Below are positions 1-7,684 of a stretch of DNA of 18,260 bases, piece after piece. Within the stretch, counting starts at the first letter, position 1. Each line of letters begins with the position of its first letter. Source of the stretch: JBBRHH01 sp038222915 (GTDB lineage: Bacteria > Planctomycetota > Phycisphaerae > Tepidisphaerales > Tepidisphaeraceae). A program made the position numbers and the translations under genes. The stretch lies in assembly GCA_038222915.1 (NCBI GenBank), contig JBBRHH010000046.1, forward strand, positions 1 through 18,260, in the 5' to 3' direction. The notes beneath the pieces are model-generated. The model was not told where the DNA came from. It did not search any database and was given only the letters and a program-made list of their open reading frames with translations.

Positions 1-1
1 C

Positions 2-499
2 TTCGGCACACCCCCCGCCCCCCCGCCCGCCAACGCCGGCATCCTGAAAGACGACCAGACCAAACCAAAGGAACCCAAATCCTTCCGCGAGCGTATCTCC
101 CAGCACGCCTCCGACCCCACCTGCGCCTCCTGCCACAAAAAGATGGACCCCCTCGGCTTCGCCCTCGACAATTTCAACGCCGTCGGCGTCTGGCGCGACG
201 AAGAGCGCGGCCTTCCCCTCGACACCACCGGCGTACTCCCCACAGGCGAAAAACTCACCGGCTTCGACAGCCTCAAGCAAATCGTCCTCAAACGCCGCAC
301 CGAATTCGTCCACAACATGGCCGAGCAAATGCTCATCTACGCCCTCGGCCGCGAGCTCGATTACTACGACGACGGCCCCCTCCGCGAAATCCAAACCGCC
401 CTGGAAAACAACGACTTCCGCTTCTCCGCCATGGTCATGGCCATCGCAAAGAGCTATCCTTTCCAGTACCGCCGCAACATGGAGGCCGGCAACGAATAA
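2..499 (+). CDS. DUF1588/DUF1585 domain protein, C-terminal part (5' end outside the window)
   Basis: The reading frame is open from base 2 to the TAA at 497-499, so this is the tail of a larger gene. Bases 122-136 encode a CASCH motif followed by KKMDPLGFALDNF, the conserved core of DUF1588, where CxxCH could bind haem c. The remaining roughly 110 residues (LPTGEKLTGFDSLKQ, the FVHNMAEQMLIYALGREL stretch, SYPFQYRR) match the DUF1585 pattern. In planctomycetes these domains form the C-terminus of large exported proteins with DUF1587, DUF1592, DUF1595 and often a PSD1-type cytochrome domain at the N-terminus. Their substrates are not settled; roles in electron transfer or polysaccharide breakdown have been proposed. 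The DUF1552 gene 25 bases downstream is the usual partner, which supports the call. Only about 165 residues are visible, so the full domain order cannot be given. Confidence 0.9.
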   Translation, partial: FGTPPAPPPANAGILKDDQTKPKEPKSFRERISQHASDPTCASCHKKMDPLGFALDNFNAVGVWRDEERGLPLDTTGVLPTGEKLTGFDSLKQIVLKRRTEFVHNMAEQMLIYALGRELDYYDDGPLREIQTALENNDFRFSAMVMAIAKSYPFQYRRNMEAGNE

Positions 500-524
500 T
501 GTTTGCAGAGGGCTCCGGATCAAC

Positions 525-1985
525 ATGATAAAAAACACCAGACAACTCTCCCGTCGAAGCGTCCTGCATGGCGCAGGCGCGATGCTCGCCCTCCCCTTCC
601 TCGAAGCACTGCCCCTCCGCGCCCTCGCCGATACCGCCGGCGCTGCCGCCAAGGCCGGCCCGCCCCTCCGCATGGGCATCTTCACCGTCACCGGCGGCAC
701 CGTCCTCGAATCGTTCACCCCGAAAGAAGTCGGCACACTCAAAAAACTCCCCTCCATCCTCCGCCCCCTCGAATTCGCCAAAGACCAGCTCACCGTCATC
801 TCCGGCCTCTCTCACGCAGGCCGATCCGACAATCTCAACGGCCACGAACATTGCGCCCTCCTGCACCTCACCGGCGCACCCTCCGTCAAGAAAGAAGGCG
901 GAAAACTCTTCGCCGAAGTCTCCGTCGATCAGGCCGCCGCCCAGCACGTCGGCGACAACACCTTCCTCCCCTCCCTCGAGCTGGGCCTCAACAACAACCA
1001 GTATTCCTTCCGCGGCCCCGGCAACGTAGTCCCCTACGAAGCCAACCCCCGCCTCGTCTTCGACCGCATGTTCCGAGGCCGAAAGCCCGTCGTTCCCAAC
1101 TGGGCCCGCCGCGGATCAGCCCCCGCCGAATCGGCGCAGCAATCCGCCCGCACCGATTCCGACGATCAAAGCGTCATCGACCTGGTCATGGGTCAGGCCA
1201 AAGAACTCCGCACCGGCCTCGGCAAAACCGACCAGCGCAAGATCGACGAATACCTCGAATCCGTCCGCTCCGTCGAAAAACGCATCGCCTTCGTCGAAGC
1301 CCGCCACCGCCAGGAAGTCCTCGACCTCGCCTCCCCCGGCCCGTCCAAACTCGCCATGCCCGAAAACCTTCCCGCGAACAACGACTGGTTCTGGAAACAG
1401 CGCAACCCCATCGAACACGACCCAACCAATCACGGCCAATACATCTCGCTCATGGCCGACCTGATGATCCTCGCCTTCCAGACCGACACCACCCGCGTCG
1501 CCACCTTCGCCGCTGGCAGCGACGAAAGCATGTTCCCCGGCGTAGTCACCGTCGGCTACGAACGCCACTGCCACACCCTCGAACACCAGGGCAACGCCGG
1601 CCGCGTCGAAGACGCCGACCCCATCTCCCGCGAAGCCTGCCGCCAGATTCACATGTGGTACACCCAGCTCTTCGGCGAGATGGTTCGCAAGATGCAAAAC
1701 ATCGATGAAGGCGGCTCATCGCTTCTCGACAACACCATGCTCCTCTACACCTCCTACATGGCCGATGGCGGCCACGGCAAAAACGAATACCCCGTCGTCC
1801 TCGTCGGCAACGCCGGCAACACCATCAAGCCCGGCCGCCACCTCCGCTTCGAAAAGCAGGCCCCCGTCTCCAACCTCTACGTCGAAATGCTCAACCGCAT
1901 GGGCCGCAAAACCGAAACATTCGGCGACAGCGCCACCTCCACCTACGCCGGTTCCTACAACAGCCGGATTCCAGGCCTCGTCTGA
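525..1985 (+). CDS. DUF1552 family protein with Tat signal peptide
   Basis: A 486-residue protein of the planctomycete-rich DUF1552 family, related to the DUF1501/sulfatase-like fold; its biochemical activity is unknown. The N-terminus has a twin-arginine motif (SRRSVL, residues 9-14), a hydrophobic stretch with LALPFLEALP, and a plausible cleavage site after ALA35, so export of a folded protein by Tat is likely. Family features visible are FTVTGGTVLESFTP near residue 55, LTVISGLSHAG, GHEHCALLHLTGA, SLELGLNNN, SVEKRIAFVEAR, a Met/Leu-rich LMADLMILAFQTDTTRVATF stretch and HTLEHQGNAG. The length is normal for the family. It starts 25 bases after the DUF1585 gene and is probably co-transcribed with it, since the two families usually sit together. 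ATG 525 is the only start just ahead of the Tat motif; GGAT at 517-520 may serve as a weak ribosome site. Confidence 0.93.
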   Translation: MIKNTRQLSRRSVLHGAGAMLALPFLEALPLRALADTAGAAAKAGPPLRMGIFTVTGGTVLESFTPKEVGTLKKLPSILRPLEFAKDQLTVISGLSHAGRSDNLNGHEHCALLHLTGAPSVKKEGGKLFAEVSVDQAAAQHVGDNTFLPSLELGLNNNQYSFRGPGNVVPYEANPRLVFDRMFRGRKPVVPNWARRGSAPAESAQQSARTDSDDQSVIDLVMGQAKELRTGLGKTDQRKIDEYLESVRSVEKRIAFVEARHRQEVLDLASPGPSKLAMPENLPANNDWFWKQRNPIEHDPTNHGQYISLMADLMILAFQTDTTRVATFAAGSDESMFPGVVTVGYERHCHTLEHQGNAGRVEDADPISREACRQIHMWYTQLFGEMVRKMQNIDEGGSSLLDNTMLLYTSYMADGGHGKNEYPVVLVGNAGNTIKPGRHLRFEKQAPVSNLYVEMLNRMGRKTETFGDSATSTYAGSYNSRIPGLV

Positions 1986-1996
1986 TTCACGTCCTC

Positions 1997-2001
1997 GGGA
2001 G
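1997..2001 (+). promoter_or_regulatory. ribosome binding site for the SMP-30-like gene
   Basis: GGGAG lies 8 bases before the ATG at 2010. It supports this start over the in-frame ATG at 2025, five codons later. Confidence 0.5.
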
Positions 2002-2009
2002 AACCTTCT

Positions 2010-2918
2010 ATGCGACCCCTCATCATGACAGCAGCCTGCTGCCTCACCCTGTTGCTCCTCTCGCGCGTCGGCCCCGCCGCCGAGTCGTCCAGCAGCATCA
2101 TCGCCCCCGGCGCAAAACTGGAAAAACTCGCCGACGGTTTCATCTTCACCGAAGGCCCCGCCTCCGACGCCCAAGGCACCCTCTACTTCACCGATCAACC
2201 CAACAATCGCATCCACAAATGGAGCATCGACGGCAAGCTCACCACCTGGATGGAACCCTGCGGCCGCTCCAACGGCCTCTGCTTCGACGCCAAAGGCAAC
2301 CTCATCGCCTGCGCCGATGACAACAACGAGCTCTGGTCCATCGACGCCAACAAAGAACACAAAGTCATCGCCAAAGACTTCAACGGCAAGATGCTCAACG
2401 CCCCCAACGACGTCTGGGTTCGCCCCGACGGCGGCATCTACTTCTCCGACCCGTTCTACAAGCGCGACTACTGGAAGCGCGGCCCCAAGGAACAGGACGT
2501 CGAAGGCGTCTTCTACGTATCCCCCGACGGCAAGCTCACCCGCGTCGTCGAAGACCTCAAACAACCCAATGGCCTCATCGGCACACCCGACGGCAAAACC
2601 CTCTACGTCGCCGACATCGCCGCCAACAAATCCTACTCCTACACCATCAACGCCGACGGAACCCTCACCGACAAGAAACTCTTCTGCGAAATGGGTTCCG
2701 ACGGCATGACCATCGACGACGCTGGCAACGTCTACCTCACCAACAAAGGCGTCACCGTCTTCGACAAGACCGGCAAAAAGATCGAGCACATCGAAGTCGA
2801 CGAAGCGTGGACCGGCAACGTCTGCTTCGGCGGCAAGGACAAACATCTCCTCTTCATCACCGCCAGCAAAGGAATCTACGGCCTCCGTATGTCAGTGAAA
2901 GGCGCAGGTAGTCAATGA
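2010..2918 (+). CDS. SMP-30/gluconolactonase-type beta-propeller protein, secreted
   Basis: A 302-residue protein of the SMP-30/gluconolactonase/LRE family, six-bladed propellers that usually hydrolyse sugar lactones with one divalent metal. The N-terminus is a Sec-type signal peptide (MRPLIM, then a Leu-rich core, probable cleavage near AA24), so it acts in the periplasm or outside. Family metal-site signatures are visible: FTEGP (Glu48), NAPNDV (Asn133, Asp134), QPNG (Asn187) and SDGM (Asp231). Repeated blade motifs of the type PDGxxYxxD occur at about residues 138-147, 172-178 and 193-201. Length is normal. The gene follows DUF1552 by 24 bases and overlaps the next gene by 4 bases (ATGA), so translation of the two is probably coupled. 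Its true substrate cannot be told; an aldonolactone is the family default, and calcium-dependent esterases share the fold. Confidence 0.9.
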   Translation: MRPLIMTAACCLTLLLLSRVGPAAESSSSIIAPGAKLEKLADGFIFTEGPASDAQGTLYFTDQPNNRIHKWSIDGKLTTWMEPCGRSNGLCFDAKGNLIACADDNNELWSIDANKEHKVIAKDFNGKMLNAPNDVWVRPDGGIYFSDPFYKRDYWKRGPKEQDVEGVFYVSPDGKLTRVVEDLKQPNGLIGTPDGKTLYVADIAANKSYSYTINADGTLTDKKLFCEMGSDGMTIDDAGNVYLTNKGVTVFDKTGKKIEHIEVDEAWTGNVCFGGKDKHLLFITASKGIYGLRMSVKGAGSQ

Positions 2919-3691
2919 AATCAACCGCATCCAGGCTCACTCTTCTAATCTGTTTCGGCCTCCTCGCGTCCGCCGCATCGGCCGCCGACGACTACGAAAC
3001 CCGCGTCTATAAATCAAAAGGCGCACAGCCAACCACCCTCCCCTACCGCCTCTTAAAACCGGCCAAGATCGAGGACGGAAAGAAATACCCGCTCGTCATC
3101 TTCTTCCACGGCGCAGGCGAGCGCGGCACCGACAACCAGGCCCAGCTCCGCAACAACGCCACCCTCTTCGCCGAAAAAGAAGTCCGCGAAAAATACCCCT
3201 GCTTCGAAATCGTCCCCCAATGCCCCGGCGACGCCCAATGGGTCGCCATGCAGTGGGGCGCTGATTCGGGAGTCCAGCCCAAAGAACCGACACCGCAACT
3301 CGCCGCCGCGCTTGAAGTGATCACCGCGATCGAAAAAGAATTCCCCATCGACACCAAGCGCGTCTACGTCACCGGCCTCTCCATGGGCGGCTTCGCAACC
3401 TGGGACATCATCGCCCGCCACCCCGAACTTTTCGCGGCCGCCGCCCCCGTCTGCGGCGGCGGCGACGAAGCCACCGCCCCCACCATCGCCAAGACCCCCA
3501 TCTGGGCCTTCCATGGCGCAATCGACGACGTGGTCAAGACCAAGCGCACTCGCAACATGATCGAAGCCATCAAGAAAGCCGGCGGCGAACCCAAATACAC
3601 CGAATACCCCGGCGTCGGCCACTTCGCCTGGGGCAAAGCCTACACCGAACCCGACTTCCTCCCCTGGCTCTTTGCCCAGCATCGAAAGTAA
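2915..3691 (+). CDS. secreted alpha/beta-hydrolase esterase (prolyl-oligopeptidase/phospholipase-like)
   Basis: A 258-residue protein with a Sec signal peptide (hydrophobic LLICFGLLASAASA, cleavage near A24). The alpha/beta-hydrolase landmarks are in order: oxyanion region VIFFHGAGERG (His65), nucleophile elbow GLSMGG (Ser156), acidic residue in GAIDDVV (Asp204 or Asp205) and catalytic His236 in GVGHFAW. This architecture is shared by single-domain planctomycete esterases near peptidase family S9, by feruloyl/acetyl-xylan esterases and by dienelactone hydrolases. The length suits a minimal catalytic domain. The start overlaps the stop of the SMP-30-like gene (ATGA), with an AGG at 2906-2908 as a weak ribosome site. 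The pairing with a lactonase-like propeller suggests periplasmic cleavage of ester-linked sugars or acylated polysaccharide, but that is inference. Confidence 0.9.
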   Translation: MKSTASRLTLLICFGLLASAASAADDYETRVYKSKGAQPTTLPYRLLKPAKIEDGKKYPLVIFFHGAGERGTDNQAQLRNNATLFAEKEVREKYPCFEIVPQCPGDAQWVAMQWGADSGVQPKEPTPQLAAALEVITAIEKEFPIDTKRVYVTGLSMGGFATWDIIARHPELFAAAAPVCGGGDEATAPTIAKTPIWAFHGAIDDVVKTKRTRNMIEAIKKAGGEPKYTEYPGVGHFAWGKAYTEPDFLPWLFAQHRK

Positions 3692-3725
3692 AAGTAGTGG
3701 AGTGAAAAACGTGCCGATAGCTAAA

Positions 3726-3740
3726 CAGGCGGTGCGCCTG
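3726..3740 (+). repeat. short perfect inverted repeat upstream of the glycosyltransferase gene
   Basis: CAGGCG and CGCCTG are separated by GTG, giving a 6-pair GC-rich hairpin in the 65-base gap after the esterase gene and 16 bases before the next ATG. No T-run follows on the + strand, so it is a poor intrinsic terminator; on the - strand only TTT follows. It could weakly attenuate transcription or affect initiation of the downstream gene, or be chance. Confidence 0.35.
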
Positions 3741-3756
3741 AAACCAACGACGATCT

Positions 3757-4623
3757 ATGAACGGATTCAGCATTATTATCGCCGCCCACAACGAAGGGCA
3801 GGTCATTGACCACACCCTCCGCTCCATCCTGGCCAATAAACTCGACCGCCCCCTGCAAATAATCGTAGTAGCCAACGGCTGCACCGACGACACCGCCCAG
3901 AAGGCCCGAGCCTTCGGCCCAGCCGTCCAGGTCATCGAAACCCCCATCGGCAACAAGATCCACGCCCTCAATCTAGGCGACAAGTCCGCCACCTTCTTCC
4001 CCCGCGCCTTCATGGACGCCGACGTCGAGCTCTCCCCCACCGTCCTCCAATCCATCGCCGACACCTTCAAAGACCCCCAGTGCCGCATCGCCGCCCCCGG
4101 CTGCCGCCACACCTACCGCGGCAAGAACCCCCTCCTGGCCGGCTACTACCATCTCTGGCGCTCTCTCCCCTACGTGAAGCGCGACATGATGGCCCGCGGC
4201 TTTTTCGCCATCGACGAACAACTCCGCCAGCGCTTCGGCGAATTCCCCTCCGTCACCGCCGACGACAAATTCGTCCGCAGTCTCGCTACCCCCGAAGAGC
4301 GCCGCGTCGCCGAGGCCGGCCACACCATCGTCTACATGCCCGGCACCTTCAAAGATCTCCTCCGCGTCAAAACCCGCTGGACCTACGGCAACATGGAGCT
4401 CGCCGCCACCCGCCCCGACCTGCAAGTCAACGACAAAGACCAGCACGGCGGCGCACTCTCCTTCATCATCCGCCGCCCCTGGCTCTGGATTCACATGCCC
4501 GTCTTCCTCTTCGTCTGGTGGAAAACCAAGCGCGACGCCCGCCGCCTCCTCGAAACCAAAAATCCAGCCTGGCACCGCGCCGAAAGCAGCCGGGCTGCCG
4601 ACCAGCGCGTAGCACCCTCTTAA
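3757..4623 (+). CDS. family 2 glycosyltransferase
   Basis: A 288-residue protein with a GT-A fold nucleotide-sugar binding domain. The N-terminus FSIIIAAHNEGQVIDHTLRSI and IIVVANGCTDDT (to about residue 45) are classic GT2 signatures for binding the nucleotide-sugar. The metal-binding DxD is DAD at 87-89 (FMDADVEL). TADDKFVR (around residue 169) probably holds the catalytic acid, and RVKTRW (203-208) sits where GT2 enzymes carry QxxRW. Residues about 234-255 (FIIRRPWLWIHMPVFLFVWW) look membrane-associated, followed by a basic tail, so the enzyme probably works at the inner face of the cytoplasmic membrane. The donor and acceptor are unknown. No good ribosome site precedes the ATG. The 65-base gap from the esterase suggests it need not belong to that operon. 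Confidence 0.88.
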   Translation: MNGFSIIIAAHNEGQVIDHTLRSILANKLDRPLQIIVVANGCTDDTAQKARAFGPAVQVIETPIGNKIHALNLGDKSATFFPRAFMDADVELSPTVLQSIADTFKDPQCRIAAPGCRHTYRGKNPLLAGYYHLWRSLPYVKRDMMARGFFAIDEQLRQRFGEFPSVTADDKFVRSLATPEERRVAEAGHTIVYMPGTFKDLLRVKTRWTYGNMELAATRPDLQVNDKDQHGGALSFIIRRPWLWIHMPVFLFVWWKTKRDARRLLETKNPAWHRAESSRAADQRVAPS

Positions 4624-4671
4624 TCTCCGCGTAACGCGCATTTCCCAGCATCACCACGTTGGAGCATGCGT

Positions 4672-4675
4672 AGGA
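4672..4675 (+). promoter_or_regulatory. ribosome binding site deciding the MlaF-like start
   Basis: AGGA lies 8 bases before ATG 4684. The upstream in-frame ATG at 4666 has GGAG only one base away, too close to work, so 4684 is the better start. Confidence 0.4.
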
Positions 4676-4683
4676 TTACGAGT

Positions 4684-5523
4684 ATGTTGAACACAGTGAA
4701 TCGTCGAGCCCCATCGCCCGCCTTGCGACCCGAACCGCCCCCCACGGTCCCCGGCCCGCTCGCCGAACTTCGCAACGTCTCCAAGCGCTTCGGAAGCCTC
4801 GTCGTCCTGAACGGCGTCTCCCTGCAAGTCTTCCCCGGCCAATCCCTCGTCATCATCGGCGCCAGCGGCAGCGGTAAAAGCGTCATGCTCAAGCACATGA
4901 CCGGCCTCCTCACCCCCGACTCCGGCGAAGTCTTCTACGCAAGCCAGCGCATCGACAACATGAAGGAGTCAAAGCTCAACGAAATCCGCAAACGCTTCGG
5001 CTTCCTCTTCCAGATGGGCGCGCTGTTCGATTCCGACACCGTCTACAGCAACATCGCCTTCCCCCTCCACGAACACACCCGAAAACCCGAAGACGAAATC
5101 CGCCAGATCGTCGCCGAAAAACTCGCCCTCGTCGGCCTCTCCGGCATCGAGAAAAAACTGCCCGGCCAGCTCTCCGGCGGCCAGAAGAAACGCGTCGCCC
5201 TCGCCCGCGCCATCGCGCTCAATCCCGAAATCATCTTCTACGACGAGCCCACCACCGGCCTCGACCCCATCCGCTCCGACGTCATCAACCAGTTGATCGT
5301 CAAGCTTCAAAGCGCCCTCAAAGTCACCAGCGTCGTCGTCACCCACGACATGACCAGCGCCTTCAAGATCGCCAACCGCATCGTCATGCTCCACAAGGGC
5401 AAGCTCATCGTCGACGGCTCCCCCGAAGAAATTCAAAACTCCGACGATCCCCTCGTCCGTCGCTTCGTCACCGGCGAGGCCGACGAGCAGGAACTCGCCG
5501 CCGTGAACGCAACCACAAAGTAA
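4684..5523 (+). CDS. MlaF/Ttg2A-type ABC transporter ATP-binding protein
   Basis: A 279-residue ABC ATPase (285 if started at ATG 4666). Motifs, numbered from 4684: Walker A GASGSGKS (59-66), Q-loop in FLFQMGALFDSDTVYSN, signature LSGGQKK (163-169), Walker B IIFYDEPTTGLD (183-194) and switch His221 in VTHDM. The FQMGALFDS region, KHMTGLLTPDSGEV and the TTGLDPIRSDVI segment are typical of MlaF, the ATPase of the MCE-linked Mla system that moves phospholipids between outer and inner membranes. The tail DDPLVRRFVTGEA is also MlaF-like. Partner genes for the permease (MlaE) and MCE protein (MlaD) normally follow, but here a glycosyltransferase follows and another precedes, so the partners must lie elsewhere. 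The N-terminal 25 or so residues are Pro/Arg-rich and look disordered. It lies 60 bases after the GT2 gene. Confidence 0.88.
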   Translation: MLNTVNRRAPSPALRPEPPPTVPGPLAELRNVSKRFGSLVVLNGVSLQVFPGQSLVIIGASGSGKSVMLKHMTGLLTPDSGEVFYASQRIDNMKESKLNEIRKRFGFLFQMGALFDSDTVYSNIAFPLHEHTRKPEDEIRQIVAEKLALVGLSGIEKKLPGQLSGGQKKRVALARAIALNPEIIFYDEPTTGLDPIRSDVINQLIVKLQSALKVTSVVVTHDMTSAFKIANRIVMLHKGKLIVDGSPEEIQNSDDPLVRRFVTGEADEQELAAVNATTK

Positions 5524-5570
5524 ATCCGGTTTGCCCGCCCGCCCGATTGCGTTACCATCGCGGTGTCTTC

Positions 5571-7034
5571 ATGAGCTCGATTCCTCCGCAACAACCAGCG
5601 CCTTTGTCGTATACCGTATTAAAAGCCGACCCGCCTGCGCGCCGCGACTGGCCAGCCTGGGTCGGCCAGCTCATCGTCGTCGCCATCGTCGCCACCATCC
5701 TCATTTTCGGCGCCATCGTCGTCATTCGCTCCGCCTACTCCGTCCGCCGCATGACCGACTCAGGCGTCTACTTCCGCGCCGCCTGGGCCGTCCGTACCAG
5801 CCAGGACATCTACTTCTGCACCGACGACAACGGCTGGCACTACGTCTACCCCGCCCTCGTCGCCATCCTCCTCACCCCCCTCGCCGATCCGCCCGCCACT
5901 GTCCCCCGCCACCTCGTCCTCCCATTCGGCGTCTCCGCCGGCTTCTGGTACGCCATCAGCATCGCCTGCCTCATCCTCTCCATCCACTGGCTCGCCGCCA
6001 GCCTCGAAAACGCCGCGCCGGAGCAGATCCGAAAGCGCCTGCAAACCCGCCGCATCTGGTGGGCCCTCCGTGTCGGCCCATCCCTCATCTGCGTGATAGC
6101 CATCGGCTCCGATCTCTCCCGCGGCCAGGTCGATCTCCTCATCCTCGCCCTCCTCTCCGGCACAGCCATCTCCCTCATGCGCCGCCAATCCTGGCGCGCA
6201 GGCCTCTTCCTCGCCGGCGCAATCTGCATCAAAGTCGTCCCCGCCTTCCTCCTCGTCTATCCCATCTGGCGTCGCGACTTGCGCATGCTCCTCGGCTGCG
6301 CCATCGGCCTCTTCGTCGGCCTCATCCTCATCCCCTCCGTCGTCTTCGGCCCCACAAAAGCCTGGAACTACAACACGCAATTCGCCGACTTCGTACTCCA
6401 TCCCGGCGTCGACCACTCCGGCACAAACGCCCTGAAGCACGAACTCATCGGCCTCTGGTCCACCGATAATCACTCCATCATGGCCATCGTCCACCACATT
6501 CGCACCAGCGACATGATGACCCGCGACCGTCCGCCCAAGCCCGCCAACTCCACCCTCGCGATCCACTGGAGTATCGGCGGCGTTCTCACCCTCGCCACTC
6601 TCTTCGCCGCCGGCTGGAGCAACCGCCAGCGCGACCCCTTCAATGATCAAATCAAAACCCTTCTCACCTTCAGCACCCTGATTTGCATCCTGCTGCTCAT
6701 CACCCCCGTCTGCCACCTCCAGCAGTTCATGCTCGCCCTGCCTCGCGTCACCGTCCTCTGCTTCAGCGCCCGCGAGCGCCGCACCCCAAGATGGCCGGCG
6801 GCCGTCTGGATAACCCTCCTCATCATCTACATCATCGCCAACACCATCACCCACATCCCCGGCACCTACGAAGTGCGCCGCGCGCACGGCTTCAACGCCG
6901 CTCTCACGACCTTCTTCATGGACACGCGCCTCTACGGCCTCGCCACCGCCGCCAATCTCATGTTGGTCCTGATGGGAATCGATGCGCTGTTGATCAGACA
7001 ACGCGAACCCGCCCACTTCGCCGCCCGAATCTAA
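5571..7034 (+). CDS. GT87-family (DUF2029) polytopic membrane glycosyltransferase
   Basis: A 487-residue integral membrane protein with many hydrophobic helices, including LIVVAIVATILIFGAIVVI at about 33-51. The segment MTDSGVYFRAAWAVRTS (Asp63) right after the first helix fits the catalytic first-loop Asp of GT-C enzymes that use polyprenyl-phosphate sugars. WHYVYPALVAILLTPLA (around 89-105) and the GRGQVDLLILAL-like stretch SRGQVDLLILALLSG are typical of GT87/DUF2029, whose known members are mycobacterial mannosyltransferases. It likely adds a sugar at the periplasmic face to a lipid or glycan; acceptor unknown. A TTG eight codons upstream (5547) is possible, but ATG 5571 is preferred. Its TAA overlaps the stop of the opposite-strand ferredoxin gene (7031-7034), with no space for a terminator between them. 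Confidence 0.85.
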   Translation: MSSIPPQQPAPLSYTVLKADPPARRDWPAWVGQLIVVAIVATILIFGAIVVIRSAYSVRRMTDSGVYFRAAWAVRTSQDIYFCTDDNGWHYVYPALVAILLTPLADPPATVPRHLVLPFGVSAGFWYAISIACLILSIHWLAASLENAAPEQIRKRLQTRRIWWALRVGPSLICVIAIGSDLSRGQVDLLILALLSGTAISLMRRQSWRAGLFLAGAICIKVVPAFLLVYPIWRRDLRMLLGCAIGLFVGLILIPSVVFGPTKAWNYNTQFADFVLHPGVDHSGTNALKHELIGLWSTDNHSIMAIVHHIRTSDMMTRDRPPKPANSTLAIHWSIGGVLTLATLFAAGWSNRQRDPFNDQIKTLLTFSTLICILLLITPVCHLQQFMLALPRVTVLCFSARERRTPRWPAAVWITLLIIYIIANTITHIPGTYEVRRAHGFNAALTTFFMDTRLYGLATAANLMLVLMGIDALLIRQREPAHFAARI

Positions 7035-7669
7035 ACTTCCCGCGCCGCCTTCGGAATCACCGAAATACTCTTCGGATAAGTCGGACAGGCCTGCTGGCAA
7101 ACCCCGCACCCAATGCAATTCTGCGGCGTCACTTCAATTCCGCCCGTCTCGCTCAATTTAATCGCCGCCAGTCCCACCGGACAAAGATCCACACAAGAGC
7201 TACACTCCTGCCCGGTCGTCCTCAAGCACTGCTCACTCCTCCAAACCGCCGTTCCCATCGCAATATCCGCCAGCGCCGTCGGCTGCAGCGCCCCGCTCGG
7301 ACACGTCTGCATGCAATAAAGTCCATCGCAGGCCACACAAGGCGACATCTCCGCATCAATGTACGGCGCGCCCTCCCCGTTCATCCCGCTATGATCGATC
7401 TTGATCGCATGCGCCGGGCACACCCGCACGCACTCCCCGCACCGGCTACAGATCTCCTTAAACCGTTTCTCCTCCACCGCCCCCGGCGGCCGCAGCCAGT
7501 ACACTGGCAGATTCACCTTCCGCGGCGCAGGCACCATCTGATCCAGCTTGTTAAATTCATGCAGCGCCCGCTCCAAAGGGGCAATCGACCGCGAAAGCGG
7601 CTTCAACAGCTCGCGCAGCCCCTCCCGAAAAAAAGCACGCCGATTCACAGGCCGTTGATCATCTGCCAT
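7031..7669 (-). CDS. ferredoxin-like protein with four 4Fe-4S motifs (NapG/MauM-like)
   Basis: A 212-residue protein with sixteen cysteines in four quartets: C74/77/80/84, C111/114/119/123, C148/156/159/163 and C185/188/191/195, each ending in CP. This layout matches NapG/MauM-type polyferredoxins that pass electrons between quinol dehydrogenases and periplasmic or membrane enzymes. The N-terminus has NRRAFFREGL, resembling a twin-arginine motif, but what follows (RELLKPLSRSIAPLERALHEF) is charged and amphipathic rather than a hydrophobic Tat core, so the protein may stay in the cytoplasm. It is the last gene of the transporter run, 15 bases after the OppF gene. A link to the peptide transporter is implied by position only; a weak ribosome site (AGAAG) precedes the ATG. 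No NapH or other redox partner is visible in the window. Confidence 0.85.
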   Translation of the reverse strand: MADDQRPVNRRAFFREGLRELLKPLSRSIAPLERALHEFNKLDQMVPAPRKVNLPVYWLRPPGAVEEKRFKEICSRCGECVRVCPAHAIKIDHSGMNGEGAPYIDAEMSPCVACDGLYCMQTCPSGALQPTALADIAMGTAVWRSEQCLRTTGQECSSCVDLCPVGLAAIKLSETGGIEVTPQNCIGCGVCQQACPTYPKSISVIPKAAREV

Positions 7670-7684
7670 AAAAACTTCTGTCTG

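Noticed and set aside
503..1708. Open frame (401 codons) overlapping the DUF1552 gene in another frame
   Set aside because: Extremely Arg/Pro-rich translation typical of a shifted frame in C-rich DNA; the DUF1552 frame is clearly the real one.
1716..2846. Open frame (376 codons) on the - strand over the DUF1552 end and SMP-30-like gene
   Set aside because: Val/Gly/Asp-rich shadow with no family signature, opposite two convincing genes.
3726..3740. Hairpin as an intrinsic terminator of the esterase transcript
   Set aside because: Stem of only 6 pairs and no T-run on the + strand; kept only as an inverted repeat.
5760..7118. Open frame (452 codons) on the - strand over the GT87 gene
   Set aside because: Gly/Glu/Asp/Ala-rich shadow translation without motifs; the + strand frame encodes clear membrane helices.
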